Positions 62,337-64,000 of a stretch of 64,000 nucleotides of DNA are shown piece after piece. The position numbers and the translations under genes are program-made. Source of the stretch: Prorocentrum cordatum (taxonomy: Eukaryota; Sar; Dinophyceae; Prorocentrales; Prorocentraceae). The notes under the pieces are model-generated. The model searched no databases and had not been told where the DNA came from. It saw only the letters and a program-made list of their open reading frames with translations. Each line of letters opens with the position of its first letter. Positions within the stretch are counted from its first letter, which is position 1. Location: positions 21,001-85,000 of the forward strand of contig CAUYUJ010001698.1 in NCBI GenBank assembly GCA_963575745.1, read 5' to 3'.

Positions 62337-63996
62337 AACTTGCCGCTGTGGCGGACTCGTTGCCGTCTTGACTCAAATGGCTATCGCATCGAAAATCGTC
62401 CATGGTGTGTCCATGAGCTCTTTCTGGAACTGTCCAGCCCTCTGCTCTGAACTCCACGACCGAAACTGCAACATGGCCTGTGTTAACTTCTCTCATACGA
62501 ACCTCCGAGCCTGCCCGCCTCAAGATAAGTTTCATCTCATCTAAGTCCACAAGAGCTCTGAACTTCTTAAGAGTCTTGACTGGCAACAGCATGGGAACAT
62601 TACCCTCAACAACCGTGAGCTCCAACAGACCATGAGCACCTCCAATCCCGAAAGGCGTAACGATAACTCCTACCGTACGAGCCTTACCTCCTACTCCTTG
62701 GGCCCGGGCTGGCTTATTGACCCATGTGAAACGTAGACCCCGTTGCTTTAGTGCTGAGGCCAACTGCTGTAAAGCCTCTGTCCCAATAAGGCCCGACTGA
62801 GCCGCAGTGTCCACCAGTGCCTCTCCATCCCCAAGAGATAGCCCACACCACGGTACCTCGCCAGCCTCAGATCTCCCAGATTCTCGAACACGTCCAGAAC
62901 GCTCCCCAAGCAGTTCTTGAACTCTTAGAAGACACCCAAGATCAACTCCGCCTCGAGCTTCACTCCCAGGAACTCCAGACACGTACACCCGCAGAACTTG
63001 ATCTCCAAGACGCTCCCCAGGTAGAAGGGCCTGATGTGGATCTCCAGAGACTTCAGGGGCCTGATCACGATGATGCTTGTACTTGGACTCGCACTCCAAG
63101 TATTCGCCCTCTCCCTCGGGGCGGGCAGCCGGTCCGTCCGCCGTTGCGCCCACGAAGAAGCCCGCCTTGGGCCTCGCAGCTGCTGCAGCCGCTCCGCGAG
63201 CATCAGGTGGATTGTGGCACTCCCTGGCCCAATGGCCGACTTGGCCGCACCGAGCGCACTTGGTCCGCAGCTTGATCACATCGATGTGTACCCTCACCTT
63301 GCGGCCCTGGTTGTCCCTGTACTTCGCGCTGCTGCCGAACCTCGCCACCGGTGCTGGCGGCGCCTGTCCAGTGCCCTTGTCCTTGCCCTTGCCCTTGCCG
63401 CCCTTTTGGAAGCCCCTGCGATTCTTGTCCTGGCGAATCGACTCCCGCACGGCCTGGTAAGACGCCAACGCCGTGGTCACGTCCGCCTCCTCGTGCACCT
63501 CCCACAGGTCGTCTTCGAAGACGTAGATGTGCTCGTCGTCGTCCTCCTCCTCCGGATACTCGGCGCTTTCCACGGGGAAGCTCTGCTCGCCGTCCTCATC
63601 CAGAGATCCGTCGCCAAAGAACTGTCGATCACCCTTGTCTGTCGTGACCTTGTCCAGTCGGCGCAGTGCCTTGATCACCTCAGGATCCTTGAAGCTCCCA
63701 GCCGTCCAGGTCTTGATCATGTCCTCGCCTTTGTCTCCGAGCTTAGCGTGCCTCATCATGATATATCCGCGAGCCTCTTCAGGTAGGTCCACTCCCTCAC
63801 GCTTGAGCTCACTGAACCTGCTGACCGTCGCCAGTGTGTAGTCCAGCATGGACTGGCCCTTCTCCCTGAACGACGTGTAGACCGCCTTCTCGAACGCTCG
63901 TGGCATCGTCTGCTCCAGATACGGCGCGAAGGCCTCGTCCAAGATCGCCATGATGTTGTCCATGCCGTCCTCTGCCGTGATGCGCTCGACCTCCAT
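62337..63996 (-). CDS. Minus-strand copia gag and protease
   Basis: The frame is open from the window edge. The capsid-like first part includes EQTMPRAFEKAVYTSFREKG and LKREGVDLPEEARGYIMMRH, followed by an acidic segment and a Lys/Gly-rich stretch. Then comes the zinc knuckle CARCGQVGHWARECHN (63211-63258; C-x2-C-x4-H-x4-C), which binds element RNA. The protease box reads ALVDTAAQSGLIG (about 62815), where DTA replaces the usual DSG/DTG. The following part has VVEGNVPMLLPVKTLKKF, typical of the downstream protease lobe. The same frame stays open through the next 950 bases, but there the composition becomes Gly/Arg/Glu-rich and the sensible protein is in another frame. Confidence 0.78.
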
Positions 63997-64000
63997 GTCC

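Larger units (their letters stand above)
56577..64000 (-). mobile_element. Copia-type LTR retrotransposon on the minus strand, cut by the window edge
   Basis: Reading leftwards from 64000: gag with CCHC knuckle, protease (DTAA), a GRF-like zinc finger, a methyltransferase-like domain, integrase, RT, RNase H and a stop at 56577. Integrase before RT makes it Ty1/copia order. The gag start and 5' LTR are beyond the right edge. It is a different family from the giant element: its gag finger, protease box and additional domains all differ. Coding is nearly stop-free over 7.4 kb, with frame changes at about 62340, 61390 and 58150, so it is the youngest-looking element here. Confidence 0.82.

Noticed and set aside
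56577-63996. Reading the minus-strand element as two simple proteins of 2,007 and 529 residues
   Set aside because: Between 62336 and 61386 the sensible protein is in the other frame, and RT starts only after a frame change near 58150.

Overview
The window is nuclear DNA of a dinoflagellate. The decisive evidence is three relics of the dinoflagellate trans-spliced leader (core CCGTAGCCATTTTGGCTCA) at 7218, 12793 and 46971, each joined directly to an intronless coding unit. The high GC content, abundant microsatellites and minisatellites, and diverged Ty1/copia and LINE elements agree with this. I cannot name the species. No housekeeping gene with introns, no rRNA and no tRNA was recognised. 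Almost everything identifiable is a retroelement, a retroposed mRNA, a small foldback element or tandem repeat.

Layout. 1-2316: 3' part of a LINE (RT end plus RNase H). 3118-4465: ten copies of a 140-bp repeat. 4640-4838: cluster of a 12-bp palindromic motif. 7218-8488: spliced-leader retrogene coding for a 271-aa protein with a PAM2 (poly(A)-binding-protein-binding) motif. 8717-10740: decayed minus-strand ORF interrupted by a foldback element. 11477-12606: (GAT)n-type tract. 12793-41606: a roughly 6.1-kb LINE that begins exactly at a spliced leader and is flanked by an imperfect 22-bp target duplication. Its RNase H domain is split by a 22,742-bp LTR retrotransposon (17763-40504). 41738-46970: microsatellites and minisatellites. 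46971-50165: another spliced-leader LINE, cut off 3' and followed by about 25 copies of a 90-bp repeat. 52922-54147: two foldback elements. About 55.3-55.7 kb: a broken methyltransferase-like domain. 56577-64000: a minus-strand copia element running off the right edge.

The giant LTR element is the most unusual object. Its two 195-bp LTRs differ at 11 positions. It carries gag (CCCH zinc fingers plus an arginine/serine-rich tract), protease, integrase, RT and RNase H in copia order. It then has a second coding block of about 7 kb (27.2-34.3 kb) with no counterpart in ordinary copia elements; one ORF there has a C-terminal RNA 2'-phosphotransferase (Tpt1/KptA)-like ADP-ribosyltransferase domain. 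About 2 kb of 9-bp minisatellite and a further small ORF precede the 3' LTR. The nesting gives the order of events: LINE insertion, then LTR-element insertion, then decay by stops and frameshifts.

The minus-strand copia element has gag with a CCHC knuckle, a DTAA protease, a GRF-type zinc finger in a different frame, a cytosine-methyltransferase-like domain (PPC and EHP boxes), integrase, RT and RNase H. Reading frames and domain boundaries are from direct reading. Database homology could not be checked.
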